A stretch of DNA of 64,000 bases from Micromonospora chokoriensis (GTDB lineage Bacteria > Actinomycetota > Actinomycetes > Mycobacteriales > Micromonosporaceae): positions 215,224-279,223 of the forward strand of contig NZ_JOAN01000006.1 in assembly GCF_000718555.1 (NCBI RefSeq). The letters run 5' to 3'. A program made the position numbers and the translations under genes. Positions 39,875 to 48,667 of this stretch are shown here, in pieces. Position 1 is the stretch's first letter, and the number at the start of each line of letters is the position of its first letter. The notes under the pieces are model-generated. The model was not told the DNA's origin. It worked only from the letters and a program-made list of their open reading frames with translations, and did not search any database.

Positions 39875-39908
39875 GCTCTCCGACGCCGCCCCCGCGACGT
39901 CGGAGAGC
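39875..39908 (+). terminator. Hairpin between DUF1015 gene and rpiB
   Basis: GCTCTCCGACG (39875-39885) and CGTCGGAGAGC (39898-39908) pair perfectly over 11 bp with a 12-base loop. Lies 32 bases after the DUF1015 stop. Confidence 0.75.
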
Positions 39909-39930
39909 ACGGCCTGACAGACTGCCCGGT

Positions 39931-40398
39931 ATGCGCGTCTACCTGGGATCCGATCACGCCGGTTTCGAGTTGAAGGTGCACCTGGCCAACCACCTGGCCA
40001 AGCAGGGGTACGACGTCGTCGACGTCGGCCCGCACGGCTATGACCCGGACGACGACTACCCCACGTTCTGCCTGCACACCGGCGACCAGGTGGTGGCCGA
40101 CGAGACGGGCCTCGGGGTGGTCATCGGTGGGTCCGGCAACGGCGAGCAGATCGCCGCGAACAAGGTCGCCGGCGTCCGCGCCGCGCTGGCCTGGAGCGTC
40201 GAGACCGCTCAGCTGGCCCGCGAGCACAACGACGCGAACGTCGTCGCGATCGGTGCCCGTCAGCACACGCTGGACGAGGCGACCGCCATCGTCGAGGCGT
40301 TCTTGAACACGCCGTTCTCCGGCAACGAGCGGCACGCCCGCCGGATCGCCCAGGTGGCCGAGTACGAGCGGACCCGGGAGCTGCCCGAGCTGCCCTGA
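39931..40398 (+). CDS. rpiB: Ribose-5-phosphate isomerase B
   Basis: 155 aa. LacAB/RpiB isomerase of the pentose phosphate pathway. N-terminal GSDHAGFELKVHL (phosphate/base site) and GGSGNGEQIAANKVAGVRAAL. As in mycobacterial RpiB, Glu in NGEQ probably replaces the active-site Cys of the E. coli enzyme. C-terminal NTPFSGNERHARRIAQV. Start ATG is the first possible after the hairpin. Confidence 0.95.
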   Translation: MRVYLGSDHAGFELKVHLANHLAKQGYDVVDVGPHGYDPDDDYPTFCLHTGDQVVADETGLGVVIGGSGNGEQIAANKVAGVRAALAWSVETAQLAREHNDANVVAIGARQHTLDEATAIVEAFLNTPFSGNERHARRIAQVAEYERTRELPELP

Positions 40399-40409
40399 CG
40401 CGACGGCGC

Positions 40410-40751
40410 TCAGCGCGGCGAGCGGGGCAGCTCCTCGCGGGGCACCCAGTTTCGACGCACGACCACCACCCGGGCCTCCGCCTCGGCCAGGTCGTCGTCG
40501 TCGGGGCGGGCCGCGTCCCGGGCCCGCAGCGCGGCGCTCAGCCCCACCTGGGACGAGCCGGAACCGACCAGCCCACGGAGCCCTCGCTCGCCGTCGCGCT
40601 CGTCGCCGCCCGCACTCCTGCGACGCGGCGGCGGGTCGTCACCGTCGTGCACGCCCGCTGTGCTGACCGTTGGGCCATCGGCGCCCGGCCGGGCCGGCTC
40701 GGTGTCGGCGTGGTGGCGCAGCCGTCGCCGTCGTCGGTCGGGGTCACCCAT
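40410..40751 (-). CDS. Small basic protein of unknown function
   Basis: 113 aa, converging on rpiB with 11 bp between stops. The C-terminal half (LSAALRARDAARPDDDDLAEAEARVVVVRRNWVPREELPRSPR) looks conserved and structured; the N-terminal half is Arg/Asp/Pro-rich and disordered. No membrane segment, no recognised domain. Low complexity leaves some doubt about the exact start. Confidence 0.6.
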   Translation of the reverse strand: MGDPDRRRRRLRHHADTEPARPGADGPTVSTAGVHDGDDPPPRRRSAGGDERDGERGLRGLVGSGSSQVGLSAALRARDAARPDDDDLAEAEARVVVVRRNWVPREELPRSPR

Positions 40752-40889
40752 CAGCCGACCGTACCCTGCCCGGGATGATCCGGCAGCGTTGTGTGGCCTC
40801 GCGTGCCGGCCGGGGTCGGCGACCGATTTGCCGGCTGGCTACCCTCGAATCCAGGCGGTGCTGTTGCCGTCGGTCAGGGGGAGGACGAG

Positions 40890-41435
40890 ATGGCAGACCA
40901 GACGCAGCCGTGGGCGGAGCGGACCGTGGAGGTGCCACCGCAGGCCGGCGTCGGGGTGCCGCCGCAGCGCGACGGGTTCCGCCGGGGTGTCGCTGCGGTG
41001 GGTCAGCCGCGCAGCCCGCGGACCGAGCCGTTCCCGGTGGTCGAGCACGAGCCGACCGGCACCGGCTGGCCCGGCGAGCCGGCTGCACGCCGTTCGCTGA
41101 GCTCGCGGATGGCGCAGCTACGTGTCGGCGGCGAGTGGAGCGCGGCGGGCGGGCTCTTCGCGTTCGTCTGCTGGGGGATCTGGGCTCTGTCCGGCCAGGG
41201 TGACCTGAGCGGCCCGCTGCTGGTGTTGGTGCTCAGCCTGCTGGTGGCGGTCGGCCTTTTCGCCCTGTTCCGGCTGGTCGGCAGGTTGGTGCTGGAGCGG
41301 CAGCTCGGTCGGGTCCGGCGCAGCGCACGAGGTGCCCACCTGGCGACGGCGGTGTTCCTCGCCGGCCTCGGTGTGGCGTGGCTCCAGCAGACCGAGTGGG
41401 TCGTCTCGGCCTGGAACTGGATCTCCTCGAACTGA
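40890..41435 (+). CDS. Membrane protein of unknown function
   Basis: 181 aa. A disordered cytosolic N terminus of about 75 residues, then three or so membrane helices (AAGGLFAFVCWGIWALSG; LLVLVLSLLVAVGLFALFRLV; HLATAVFLAGLGVAWL). ATG 40890 follows GGGGGAGG. No domain recognised. Ends before a strong hairpin. Confidence 0.8.
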   Translation: MADQTQPWAERTVEVPPQAGVGVPPQRDGFRRGVAAVGQPRSPRTEPFPVVEHEPTGTGWPGEPAARRSLSSRMAQLRVGGEWSAAGGLFAFVCWGIWALSGQGDLSGPLLVLVLSLLVAVGLFALFRLVGRLVLERQLGRVRRSARGAHLATAVFLAGLGVAWLQQTEWVVSAWNWISSN

Positions 41436-41448
41436 TCCCGGGGAACGC

Positions 41449-41477
41449 CGGGCGGGCGGCCGTGGGCCGCCCGCCCG
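41449..41477. terminator. Perfect GC hairpin terminator
   Basis: CGGGCGGGCGGCC and GGCCGCCCGCCCG pair over 13 bp around a GTG loop. Sits between the membrane-protein gene and the convergent methyltransferase gene. Confidence 0.85.
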
Positions 41478-41606
41478 TGCGCCCGGTCGCGGCACGCCGC
41501 GACACCGGTCGTCTCCCCACCAGGCAAGGTTGCCGCTTACCCGGCCGGCCGCAGTTCATCCGTGGCCGACGGGTACCAGTTCGGGGACCAGCCCCACAGC
41601 ATCGTC

Positions 41607-42371
41607 TCAGCGCTGGGGTTTGTGGGCCCGGACCAGGATGCGCTGCGCGTGTGCCACGAACGGCCCATGGCTGCGGATGTGGTCGTGCAGATCGGCGAGG
41701 CGGGCCCGGTAGCGGTCCACGGTGAAGTCCGGCACCGTCCAGATGACCTTGCGGAGGAAGTGCACCACGGCCGCGACGTCGTTGAAGGTGGTCGGCAGCG
41801 CCTCGTGCCGCAGCTCGTCGATGACCAGGCCGGCGGCCTGTGCGTCGGCGGCGGCGCGGGCCGGGCTGCGTTCGTCGCCGACCTGCCGGGGCCCGGTGAG
41901 GAACTCGGCAAGTTCCCGGTTCGACCCGGGGCCGATCTGCTGGGCCAGGTAGCGCCCGCCGGGCGTGAGGACCCGCGCGATCTCGTCCCAGAGCACGACA
42001 TTTGGGTGCCGGCTCACCACCAGGTCGAACGTCTCGTCGGGAAACGGGAACGGAGCGTCCTCGGCGACGTCGACCACCCGTACGCCGCGCGGTTCGAGCG
42101 CGCGCCGGGCCAGCTGGAGGTTGGGCGGCCAGTGCTCGGTGGCCACGGTCACCGGTGGAAATGCGGGCACCTCGGAGAGCACCTCGCCGCCGCCGGTCTG
42201 GATGTCCAGTGCGGCGCGGGCCACCCTCATCTGGGCTGCCATGAGTTTCAAATATCCCCAGGACGGACGCTGTTCTGTCGCGCGGCCGTGAAACCAGGAG
42301 AAGTCCCAACCGTCGACGGATGCGTTAGCGCCTTCGCGGAGGAGATCCTCGAAGGTTGCCGTGTCCTGCAT
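41607..42371 (-). CDS. Class I SAM-dependent methyltransferase
   Basis: 254 aa. Rossmann methyltransferase: LDIQTGGGEVLSEV is the SAM-binding motif I, then VVDVAEDAPFPFPDETFDLVVSRHP (motif II region) and VLTPGGRYLAQQIGPGS (motif III). Substrate unknown; small-molecule type. It reads away from the trypsin-co-occurring-domain gene with only 70 bp between starts, so the two may share a regulatory region, but nothing shows that it belongs to the conflict system. Confidence 0.88.
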   Translation of the reverse strand: MQDTATFEDLLREGANASVDGWDFSWFHGRATEQRPSWGYLKLMAAQMRVARAALDIQTGGGEVLSEVPAFPPVTVATEHWPPNLQLARRALEPRGVRVVDVAEDAPFPFPDETFDLVVSRHPNVVLWDEIARVLTPGGRYLAQQIGPGSNRELAEFLTGPRQVGDERSPARAAADAQAAGLVIDELRHEALPTTFNDVAAVVHFLRKVIWTVPDFTVDRYRARLADLHDHIRSHGPFVAHAQRILVRAHKPQR

Positions 42372-42441
42372 TCCGCCAGGCTGACAGGCCGCTGTCCGGA
42401 TGGCAAGCAGAAGTGTCCCGTGTCGGCGCAGGGTGCACCCA

Positions 42442-42873
42442 ATGACTGCTGTCAGTGATCTGACACCGATTCCGAACGATCTTTCGGTGAGAATTTGTCG
42501 CGTGGCGGATCTCCTTCGTTTCGAGACTGATCAGGGTGTCATCCTCGTCGAGGAGCACGTTGGCACCGATCTGGAACGGGTCGGTCTGCTCGATCGGATC
42601 CGCCCCGCCCGGCAAACGCTGGAAATGGCGCTGGCCCAAGTCAAGCCCGCGCTCGACGGGGCGCTGGGCGTGGTCCGGGGGATGTCGGTGCGCCCCGATC
42701 AGGTGGAGGTCGAGATCGGCGTAACCCTCACCGCGGAGGCCGGCGCCGTCGTCGCCCGCACCAGCGCGCAGGGCCACCTCAAGGTCAAGCTGATCTGGAC
42801 CACGGGCGTCACCGCGATGTCGTCGCCGGGTGCGGACGAGTCCGGTTCGGCGGAGAATGTCGCGAATGGCTGA
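42442..42873 (+). CDS. CU044_2847 / trypsin-co-occurring domain protein
   Basis: 143 aa without signal peptide. Residues about 15-125 match the small domain found beside trypsin-like proteases in actinobacterial conflict systems: VADLLRFETDQGVILVEEH, the amphipathic helix LEMALAQVKPALDGALGVVRGM, and PDQVEVEIGVTLTAEAGAVVARTSAQGHLKVKLIW. First gene of a three-gene set with protease and STAND NTPase. Probably a protease-associated regulator or substrate adaptor; the exact role is unknown. Start ATG 42442 lacks a strong ribosome site; GTG 42487 is an alternative. Confidence 0.82.
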   Translation: MTAVSDLTPIPNDLSVRICRVADLLRFETDQGVILVEEHVGTDLERVGLLDRIRPARQTLEMALAQVKPALDGALGVVRGMSVRPDQVEVEIGVTLTAEAGAVVARTSAQGHLKVKLIWTTGVTAMSSPGADESGSAENVANG

Positions 42874-42930
42874 CCGCAGCGCCGGCCACCGACCACCAAC
42901 CGTCCGGGTCGAGTGGTCGGCGGAGCGCGG

Positions 42931-43875
42931 ATGACCGGCACCCGGTCGCTCGCGGGCCGGGTGCGGGTACTCGGCGGGCGCTCCCCGTCGGTCGTCGGCG
43001 CGGGCGTCCAGTTGACCGCCGACCTGGTGCTGACCTGCTGGCATGTCGTCGACGACGGCACTGGGCCGGACCAGCCCGGGTTGCTCGTCGACACACCGAG
43101 CAGCCCAGGATCGCCGGTCGCCGCCGAGGTGACGTGGTCCCGGAGTGTCGGCCCGGCGGGCGACGGTGACCTGGCGGTCCTGCGCTGCGCCACACCGCTG
43201 CCCTCCACCCCCGCCACCCTGGCCGATCGCGGCGACGACGAGTTCGACGTGCGGATCGTGGGCTTCCCGGCGAACACCCCGGCGTCGGTCCTGGTGCTGG
43301 CGCGGGCCGTCGGCCCGGTCGACGCCAGCACCGGTTGGCGCCAACTCGATCGAATCTCCTCCGCCACGGCGGCGATCGACCGCGGGTTCAGTGGTGCCGG
43401 GGTGTACGCCTCGGATGGCGCTGTGGTGGGCATGGTGCTGGCCAGGACGAGCGTCGGCCAGCAGTTGGTCGGCTGGATGCTGCCGGTCGGGCAGTGGCCG
43501 GCCCTGCTGCCGCCCGGCCTGCTGCCGGCCGTTGCCCGCAGGACCCCCCGGCCGGCACCCGCACCACTCTCGTTCGCGCAGAAGATGGCGCTGGCCCGTC
43601 TGCTGGAGGAAATCCCCGTACTCCGACACCCCGACAGTCGTCAATTGGTCATTCAGTCGCTGCCGCCGCACATCAGTCGGATGGTGAAACCATTCGGACC
43701 ACTGGGTCTCGACATGTTCGGACTGATTCGGACGGGCTTAGAATACGAGGATGGGATCGCGGCTCTCTATCGCGTCCTGCTGTTGACGGAAGGGTCCCGG
43801 AGTACGCCACTGCGGGCCTTCCGTGACCTTGCCGAGAGCCTCGGACTCCTGACCGGTACGGAGGACAATCGGTGA
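42931..43875 (+). CDS. Trypsin-like serine protease with C-terminal effector-associated domain
   Basis: 314 aa, no signal peptide, so it acts inside the cell. Residues about 15-190: trypsin-like double barrel with His in LTCWHVVDD, Asp in GDGDLAVLRC and Ser in RGFSGAGVY. Residues about 215-305: an all-helical EAD2-like adaptor (MALARLLEEIPVLRHPDSRQL, PPHISRMV, DMFGLIRTGLEYEDGIAALYRVLLLTEG). ATG 42931 has GGAG 5 bases upstream. The stop overlaps the STAND gene (GTGA). Such adaptor pairs are known to bring an effector to its STAND sensor by like-with-like domain contacts. Confidence 0.88.
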   Translation: MTGTRSLAGRVRVLGGRSPSVVGAGVQLTADLVLTCWHVVDDGTGPDQPGLLVDTPSSPGSPVAAEVTWSRSVGPAGDGDLAVLRCATPLPSTPATLADRGDDEFDVRIVGFPANTPASVLVLARAVGPVDASTGWRQLDRISSATAAIDRGFSGAGVYASDGAVVGMVLARTSVGQQLVGWMLPVGQWPALLPPGLLPAVARRTPRPAPAPLSFAQKMALARLLEEIPVLRHPDSRQLVIQSLPPHISRMVKPFGPLGLDMFGLIRTGLEYEDGIAALYRVLLLTEGSRSTPLRAFRDLAESLGLLTGTEDNR

Positions 43876-46800
43876 CGACGCCCCGGATGCCGAGCGCCCA
43901 GGTGCAAGCCATCTGCGACGCGCTGCTGTCGATGAGTTCGATAAATGACGGCGACACCCGTTCGCTCTACCTCGATGAGGTGGAGGGGGAGCTGCGCAAG
44001 CGACTGTCGGTGCACCGGCACTCCGAGGTCCGCTACGACGTCTACCGCATCGTGCGCGCCTGCGCGCAGGAGCCCCGGGGCCTGGCGATGCTGTTGGAGG
44101 TCATCGCCAACTTCCATCCGGGCGCCGCCGCGGTCACCCTCGCCCAGCAGGTCTACCTCTCCTGGCTCCTCGCGCAGGTGCTCACGGACGTCCCGGCCGA
44201 GGTGTTGACCACGGCCGTCACGGCCGTCGCGGATCGGCCGTTGTCGCAGGAGGATCTGCCCGCGCTCGTGGACGCCGTCGGCTGGCAGCCGGTGGGTGAC
44301 TGGCAGGTTCCCGCCGCGGTGGCGCTGGCGGGTTTGGTCCTCGCCGGCCTGGAGTCGGACGGGCGGCCGTTGGAGCAGTGGTTGCGGGATGCGGCGGCGG
44401 CCCTGCGGCTCACCACCGCCGACCTCGACGATGTGCGCGTGGCTGCGAAGGCGCACTGGACGTCGATACGATCCCCGCACCAGGCGGCACCGGCCGAGGC
44501 CGGTGGAGAGGAACCTGAATCCGACATGCGCAGGACGATCATCATCGAGGAGACGACGCCCCAGCGATCCCGCACTCTCATCCGGGGCGGCGTCCCACCG
44601 CGCAACCTGTACTTCACCGGCCGGGAGAAGCAGCTCGTCGAACTCGACGAACTGCTCTCCTCGCAGCACCGGGCCTCGGTGCTGCCGGAAGCGGCACTGC
44701 GCGGTGTCGGTGGGGTCGGCAAGACCCAGCTCGCGGTCGAGTTCGCCTACCGGTACGCGGACCGTTACCAGTTGATCTGGTGGATGGCTGCCGAGGATCT
44801 CAGCGCCCTGCGTACCTCGATCGCGGCGCTCGGCGAGCGGCTCGGCCTGGCGGCGAGCACCAGCCTGGAGCAGACCGTGCGGACGGTGCTCGACTCCCTG
44901 TCGACGAGTTCGCTCAGTTGGCTGCTGGTCTACGACAACGCCGACGACCCGCACGAGCTGGCGCCGCTCATGCCCTCGTCCAACCTCGTCGGCGAGCGCG
45001 GCCACATCCTCGTCACGTCACGGAACATGGCCTGGTCGGCGAGCGCCCTGACCCTGGATGTCGATGTGTTCACCCGGGCCGAGAGCGTGGAGCTCCTGCT
45101 CAAGCGGCGTCCGGCGACCACCGCCGACGACGCCCGCCGACTCGCCGCGGAGCTGGGTGACCTGCCGCTCGCCCTGGAACAGGCCGCCAGTTGGCTGCTC
45201 ACCATGCTCTCGTCGGTCGACGAATACCTCGTCGACCTCAAGGAGCACGCCCGGGAGTTGCTGGGTGAGGGCCAGCCCCGGCAGTACCGGGGCACCGTGT
45301 TGACTGTGGTGTCGATGGCGCTCGCCGCGGTGCGCGAGCAGAATCTCGCCGCCGCGCAGCTGATCCAGATGCTGGCCTTCCTCAGCCCCGACCCGATCCC
45401 GATGCGCCTGCTCTGGGAGGGGCGGCGTGCCGGGTTGGACGAACCGCTGCGCACCAGCCTGCAGGAGCGCAACGACATCGCCCGGGCGATTCGGCAACTG
45501 GCGTCGCTTGGGCTCGCAAAGGCGGACAACGCCGGCCGGCACGTGCAGGTGCACCGGTTGGTGCAGGCGGTCCTCCGGGAGGGGCTCGCCGAGCAGGGCG
45601 ACGACAGCGCGCTGACGAACGCCCGCCGGCTGCTGGCCGCCGCCAACCCGGGCTTCCCGGACGACCGGAGCACGTGGCCACGCCATGCCGACATCGCGCC
45701 GCACGTCCGCGTCGCCGGCCTGATCCACGGTGACCTCGACGCCCGCCGGACGGCGATGGACCAACTGCGCTACATCTACAACCTGGGCGACTTCGAAGGC
45801 TGCCGGGACTTCGCGGAGGAGATCCTGGCCGCCTGGGACCAGCCCGGCCCAGAAGGCGAACGTAGTGGCGATCCGCTGACCCTGCTGGCGATGCGCCGGT
45901 ACGCGGACGCCCTGCGGCTGCTCGCCGACCCGCGTGCGGCCGCGTTCGGCCTGGAGGCGCTGGAGCGGATGCGGACGAGCCTCGGTGAGGAGCACGAGTA
46001 CACCCTGGGTGCGGCGAACAGCGTCGGCGCGGACCTGCGGCGGATCGGCGACTTCGCGGCCGCCGCCGACCTGGACCAGCGCAACCTCGACGTGCACCGC
46101 CGGGTGCTCGGCGACGGGCATCCGAGCACGCTGCGGGTGATGAACTCGATGGCGATCAACCTTCGTCTGATCGGCGACTTCGAAGGGGCGTACGCGCTCA
46201 ACCTCGAAGTGGAACGGCATGCCGGCGCGACCCCGGAGGACGGCACCTACCCGCTGGTGCTGGCCCAGGAGGCCCAGGCACGCGACCTCTACCTCCTGGG
46301 CCGGTACGCCGACGCGCTGGAGTTGCTGGACAGGTCCCTGCCGGTGCAGCGGGCGCTGTTGGGCGAGGAGCACCTCACCGTGCTGCGCGCCACCTGCATC
46401 CACATCGCCTGCCTCCGCAAGACCGGTCGGCTCGACGCCGCCGTGGCCGAGGGCGCGGCCAACTACCGGCTGGTGACCCGCCGCTTCGGGACCGACCATG
46501 TGCTCGCTGCGGAGGCGGCCATGACCTGCGCCAACGCCATGCGCGCCGCGGGCGACGCCACCCACGCGTATGCCCTGGCCGCCCAGGGGCACGCCACCTT
46601 CCGCGCCGCCTTCGGGGAGCGGCACCCGGTCACGCTCTGCGCGGCGGTCAACCTCGGGGTGATCCTGCGGGCCCGCAACTTCGACCGCGAGGCGCGGGAG
46701 TTGGGTGCAGCCACCTTGCAGGCGATGGGCGAGGCGCTGCCGCCCACCCACCCGTACCTGCTGAGCGCCCGTTCCGCGCAGGCGATCAACCTGGTCCGGT

Positions 46801-47072
46801 CGCACCGGCTGGAGCAGGCGCAGGTGCTCTCCGAGGCGATCCTTGAGGACTCCCGCCGGCTGCGCGGGCCTGCGCATCCGTACACGCTCTACTGTGCGGT
46901 CAACGCGGCGGTCGACCTGATCGAGGTGGGCGAGGAGGCGCGGGGCCGCGAGCTGCTCGACAGCGCTGCCGCAGGGCTGGAGGCGTTGTTCGGGCCGGAC
47001 CATCCGGAGGTGGACGCCGCCCGGGGTCAGCGGCGCATCGAGTGCGACATCGAAACCGTCGGGCTGACCTGA
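43872..47072 (+). CDS. STAND NTPase with N-terminal effector-associated domain and TPRs (FxSxx-COOH system TPR protein type)
   Basis: 1066 aa. Residues about 10-95: EAD2-like helices resembling those at the protease C terminus (EVEGELRKRLSVHRHSEVRYDVYRIVRACAQEPRGLAMLLEVI). Residues about 240-560: NB-ARC/STAND ATPase with P-loop GVGGVGKTQLAVEFAYRYA, Walker B WLLVYDNADD, HILVTSR, and GDLPLALEQAASWL. Residues about 640-1050: tetratricopeptide repeats, many with the LGxxHPxTL spacing (VLGDGHPSTLRVMNSMA). Predicted signal-triggered oligomerising switch whose TPRs sense a ligand and whose N-domain recruits the protease. GTG start overlaps the protease stop. Confidence 0.9.
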   Translation: MTTPRMPSAQVQAICDALLSMSSINDGDTRSLYLDEVEGELRKRLSVHRHSEVRYDVYRIVRACAQEPRGLAMLLEVIANFHPGAAAVTLAQQVYLSWLLAQVLTDVPAEVLTTAVTAVADRPLSQEDLPALVDAVGWQPVGDWQVPAAVALAGLVLAGLESDGRPLEQWLRDAAAALRLTTADLDDVRVAAKAHWTSIRSPHQAAPAEAGGEEPESDMRRTIIIEETTPQRSRTLIRGGVPPRNLYFTGREKQLVELDELLSSQHRASVLPEAALRGVGGVGKTQLAVEFAYRYADRYQLIWWMAAEDLSALRTSIAALGERLGLAASTSLEQTVRTVLDSLSTSSLSWLLVYDNADDPHELAPLMPSSNLVGERGHILVTSRNMAWSASALTLDVDVFTRAESVELLLKRRPATTADDARRLAAELGDLPLALEQAASWLLTMLSSVDEYLVDLKEHARELLGEGQPRQYRGTVLTVVSMALAAVREQNLAAAQLIQMLAFLSPDPIPMRLLWEGRRAGLDEPLRTSLQERNDIARAIRQLASLGLAKADNAGRHVQVHRLVQAVLREGLAEQGDDSALTNARRLLAAANPGFPDDRSTWPRHADIAPHVRVAGLIHGDLDARRTAMDQLRYIYNLGDFEGCRDFAEEILAAWDQPGPEGERSGDPLTLLAMRRYADALRLLADPRAAAFGLEALERMRTSLGEEHEYTLGAANSVGADLRRIGDFAAAADLDQRNLDVHRRVLGDGHPSTLRVMNSMAINLRLIGDFEGAYALNLEVERHAGATPEDGTYPLVLAQEAQARDLYLLGRYADALELLDRSLPVQRALLGEEHLTVLRATCIHIACLRKTGRLDAAVAEGAANYRLVTRRFGTDHVLAAEAAMTCANAMRAAGDATHAYALAAQGHATFRAAFGERHPVTLCAAVNLGVILRARNFDREARELGAATLQAMGEALPPTHPYLLSARSAQAINLVRSHRLEQAQVLSEAILEDSRRLRGPAHPYTLYCAVNAAVDLIEVGEEARGRELLDSAAAGLEALFGPDHPEVDAARGQRRIECDIETVGLT

Positions 47073-47112
47073 CACCTCGCGCACGGGCGGTGCCATGCGG
47101 CGGCCCGGGAGT

Positions 47113-48396
47113 TCATCCCGTGCTGATCGTCCGTCGGCTCGCCCGCTCCGCCTCGGCCACCTCCCGCCGCCCGGCGGCGACCGCGGCGGCCGGGATCGGC
47201 ACGTCGGTCAGGTGGCTGATCCGTTCGGCCAGGTGATCTGTCCACAGTCGCCCGGCCGAGGTGAGGCTTCCAACCCGCGCGAACTCCACGCGTGCGCGTT
47301 CCAGCTGCGCCCGCACCAGCGCAAACCGCGCGGTGGCCTGGACCGCCAGGCCCGGATGCGCGCGCAGCGCGGCCCACACCTCGGCGACGGCCGTGAAGGC
47401 GTACGTGCCGTGCAGCAGCCCGCCGATCGGGCGCGGGTCGGGACGCCAGGGCGCGAAGTACCGCGCGGGATCTGTCGGTTCGTGGAGCTGAACCAGGCTG
47501 AGGACGGCGTTGAACTTGCTGTGTTGCAGCTCGTGCACCATCGTCACGGCCAGTTCCACCGGGTCGAGGTCGGCGTCGGCGGCGAATGCCCCGAAGCCGT
47601 CGGCGTGCGTGATGCTGTGCCCGCGCCCGGTGCCGCCCGCCAGCGGCACAAACGTGCTGATCCCGGCGGCCATCTCGGCGGCATGCTCCGGGGCGTACGC
47701 GACGAGCAGGTGCCAGGCGTGCCCGACGGACCGTTCCAGGTCGGCGGCGCGCTGTGGGGGGAGCCGGGCGGCGACCGGTCGCCCGAAGCAGTCGCGGTAG
47801 GGGTCCAGGTCGTCGACGCGCAGGTCGAGGGTGACCGACTGGTCAGTGAAGCGCCACCAGCGGGCGGGTGTCCAGTGCCGCCCAGTTAGGTCGGCCGGCG
47901 TCATCGGCGTCCCGCCGCCGCGTCGGCGCAGCACCCCGAGCCCTGGCACGGGCACCAGCCCTCGGTACGGGGTTATCGGTACCGCCGCGTCCGACCAGCC
48001 GGTGAGGGCGGCCGCCGCGAGCGCCGCGAACGGGAGGTAGTCCGGTCGGCCGGTGGTGCCGTGCCGGACGCGGTCGACCGCCCAGACAGCCAGCCACGGA
48101 TGATCGAGCAGCACGTCCACCGCGTCGGGGTCGAGGCGGTGGGCCTGGCCCAGCAGGTGCGCCGACGCCGCCAGGGCGTCGTCGGTGCCGGCGAGGCTCT
48201 TCAGGACGAGCATCGTGCGATTACGTTGGGCACGCCGCAGACCGCGGATGGAGGCCGGATCCGCCCGGCCGTCGGCCAGTCGGGTGAACTCCGACCGGGT
48301 CAGGTGGAGTCGGCTCCGGGGTCGAGGAAGCTGTTCCAACCGGCCAGTGTCGTCTGCCGGGGACTCTTCAGCGTCGCGACCAGTTCCTCGATCCAT
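47113..48396 (-). CDS. HExxH-motif (aKG-HExxH-type peptide beta-hydroxylase-like) protein
   Basis: Up to 427 aa. The key motif VTMVHELQHSKFNAVLSLVQLHEPTDPARYFAPWRPDPRP (HELQH near 47522-47536) is the HExxH modification domain first noted in FxSxx-COOH and other peptide-maturation loci. Upstream are a helical region starting LHLTRSEFTRLADGRADPASIRGLRRAQRNR and a segment with DDLDPYRDCFGRPVAARL. The family is associated with peptide hydroxylation rather than proteolysis. It converges on the STAND gene with 40 bp between stops and overlaps the small peptide gene; the start is uncertain (ATG 48396, or TTG 48339 closer to the conserved start). Confidence 0.8.
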   Translation of the reverse strand: MDRGTGRDAEESPADDTGRLEQLPRPRSRLHLTRSEFTRLADGRADPASIRGLRRAQRNRTMLVLKSLAGTDDALAASAHLLGQAHRLDPDAVDVLLDHPWLAVWAVDRVRHGTTGRPDYLPFAALAAAALTGWSDAAVPITPYRGLVPVPGLGVLRRRGGGTPMTPADLTGRHWTPARWWRFTDQSVTLDLRVDDLDPYRDCFGRPVAARLPPQRAADLERSVGHAWHLLVAYAPEHAAEMAAGISTFVPLAGGTGRGHSITHADGFGAFAADADLDPVELAVTMVHELQHSKFNAVLSLVQLHEPTDPARYFAPWRPDPRPIGGLLHGTYAFTAVAEVWAALRAHPGLAVQATARFALVRAQLERARVEFARVGSLTSAGRLWTDHLAERISHLTDVPIPAAAVAAGRREVAEAERASRRTISTG

Positions 48397-48494
48397 CGGG
48401 CTAGTTCCGGATCCTCGTCGCGTAGCAGGTGGCTCAGGCCCTGCGTCAACACGTCGACCACAACGAGGTGATCAGGTGTGGGTTGCTCAGTCAT
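48300..48494 (-). CDS. Small peptide, candidate modified-peptide precursor
   Basis: 64 aa from ATG 48494 (an in-frame ATG at 48527 would add 11 residues). Acidic N-terminal leader-like part (VVVDVLTQGLSHLLRDEDPELARWIEELVATLKSP) followed by a C-terminal segment of different character, QTTLAGWNSFLDPGADST. Its 3' end overlaps the start of the HExxH gene in another frame, so the two are translated together. It lacks the C-terminal F-x-S-x-x signature. A precursor role is inference from position and leader/core-like layout; it could also be an unrelated small regulatory protein. Confidence 0.6.
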   Translation of the reverse strand: MTEQPTPDHLVVVDVLTQGLSHLLRDEDPELARWIEELVATLKSPRQTTLAGWNSFLDPGADST

Positions 48495-48641
48495 CGATGT
48501 CCCGGGTTGGCGCAGGCGTGCTGACATGAAAGCACGTCTACGTCTGTGATCACCATCGGCTTAGCGCCCGTCACCGCCCTCGACATGGCGGGTACGTTGT
48601 CGCGCCTTGGAGTTTGCGGGATTCGAGCCACACCCTTGGCG

Positions 48642-48667
48642 TATCCGGACAGGTGAAGATATCCGGA
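48642..48667. promoter_or_regulatory. Direct repeat TATCCGGA ahead of the NRPS gene
   Basis: TATCCGGA occurs at 48642-48649 and 48660-48667, start-to-start spacing 18 bp, in an AT-richer stretch about 110-130 bp before the NRPS start. Tandem sites at near two helical turns often bind an activator; the binding protein is unknown. Confidence 0.45.

Noticed and set aside
45018..47096. 692-codon minus-strand frame across the STAND gene
   Set aside because: Antisense shadow. The TPR reading on the plus strand is coherent and the minus reading is not.
48300..48494. Canonical FxSxx-COOH precursor
   Set aside because: The C terminus ends in DST; the F-x-S-x-x terminal pattern is absent, so only a non-canonical precursor role is proposed.
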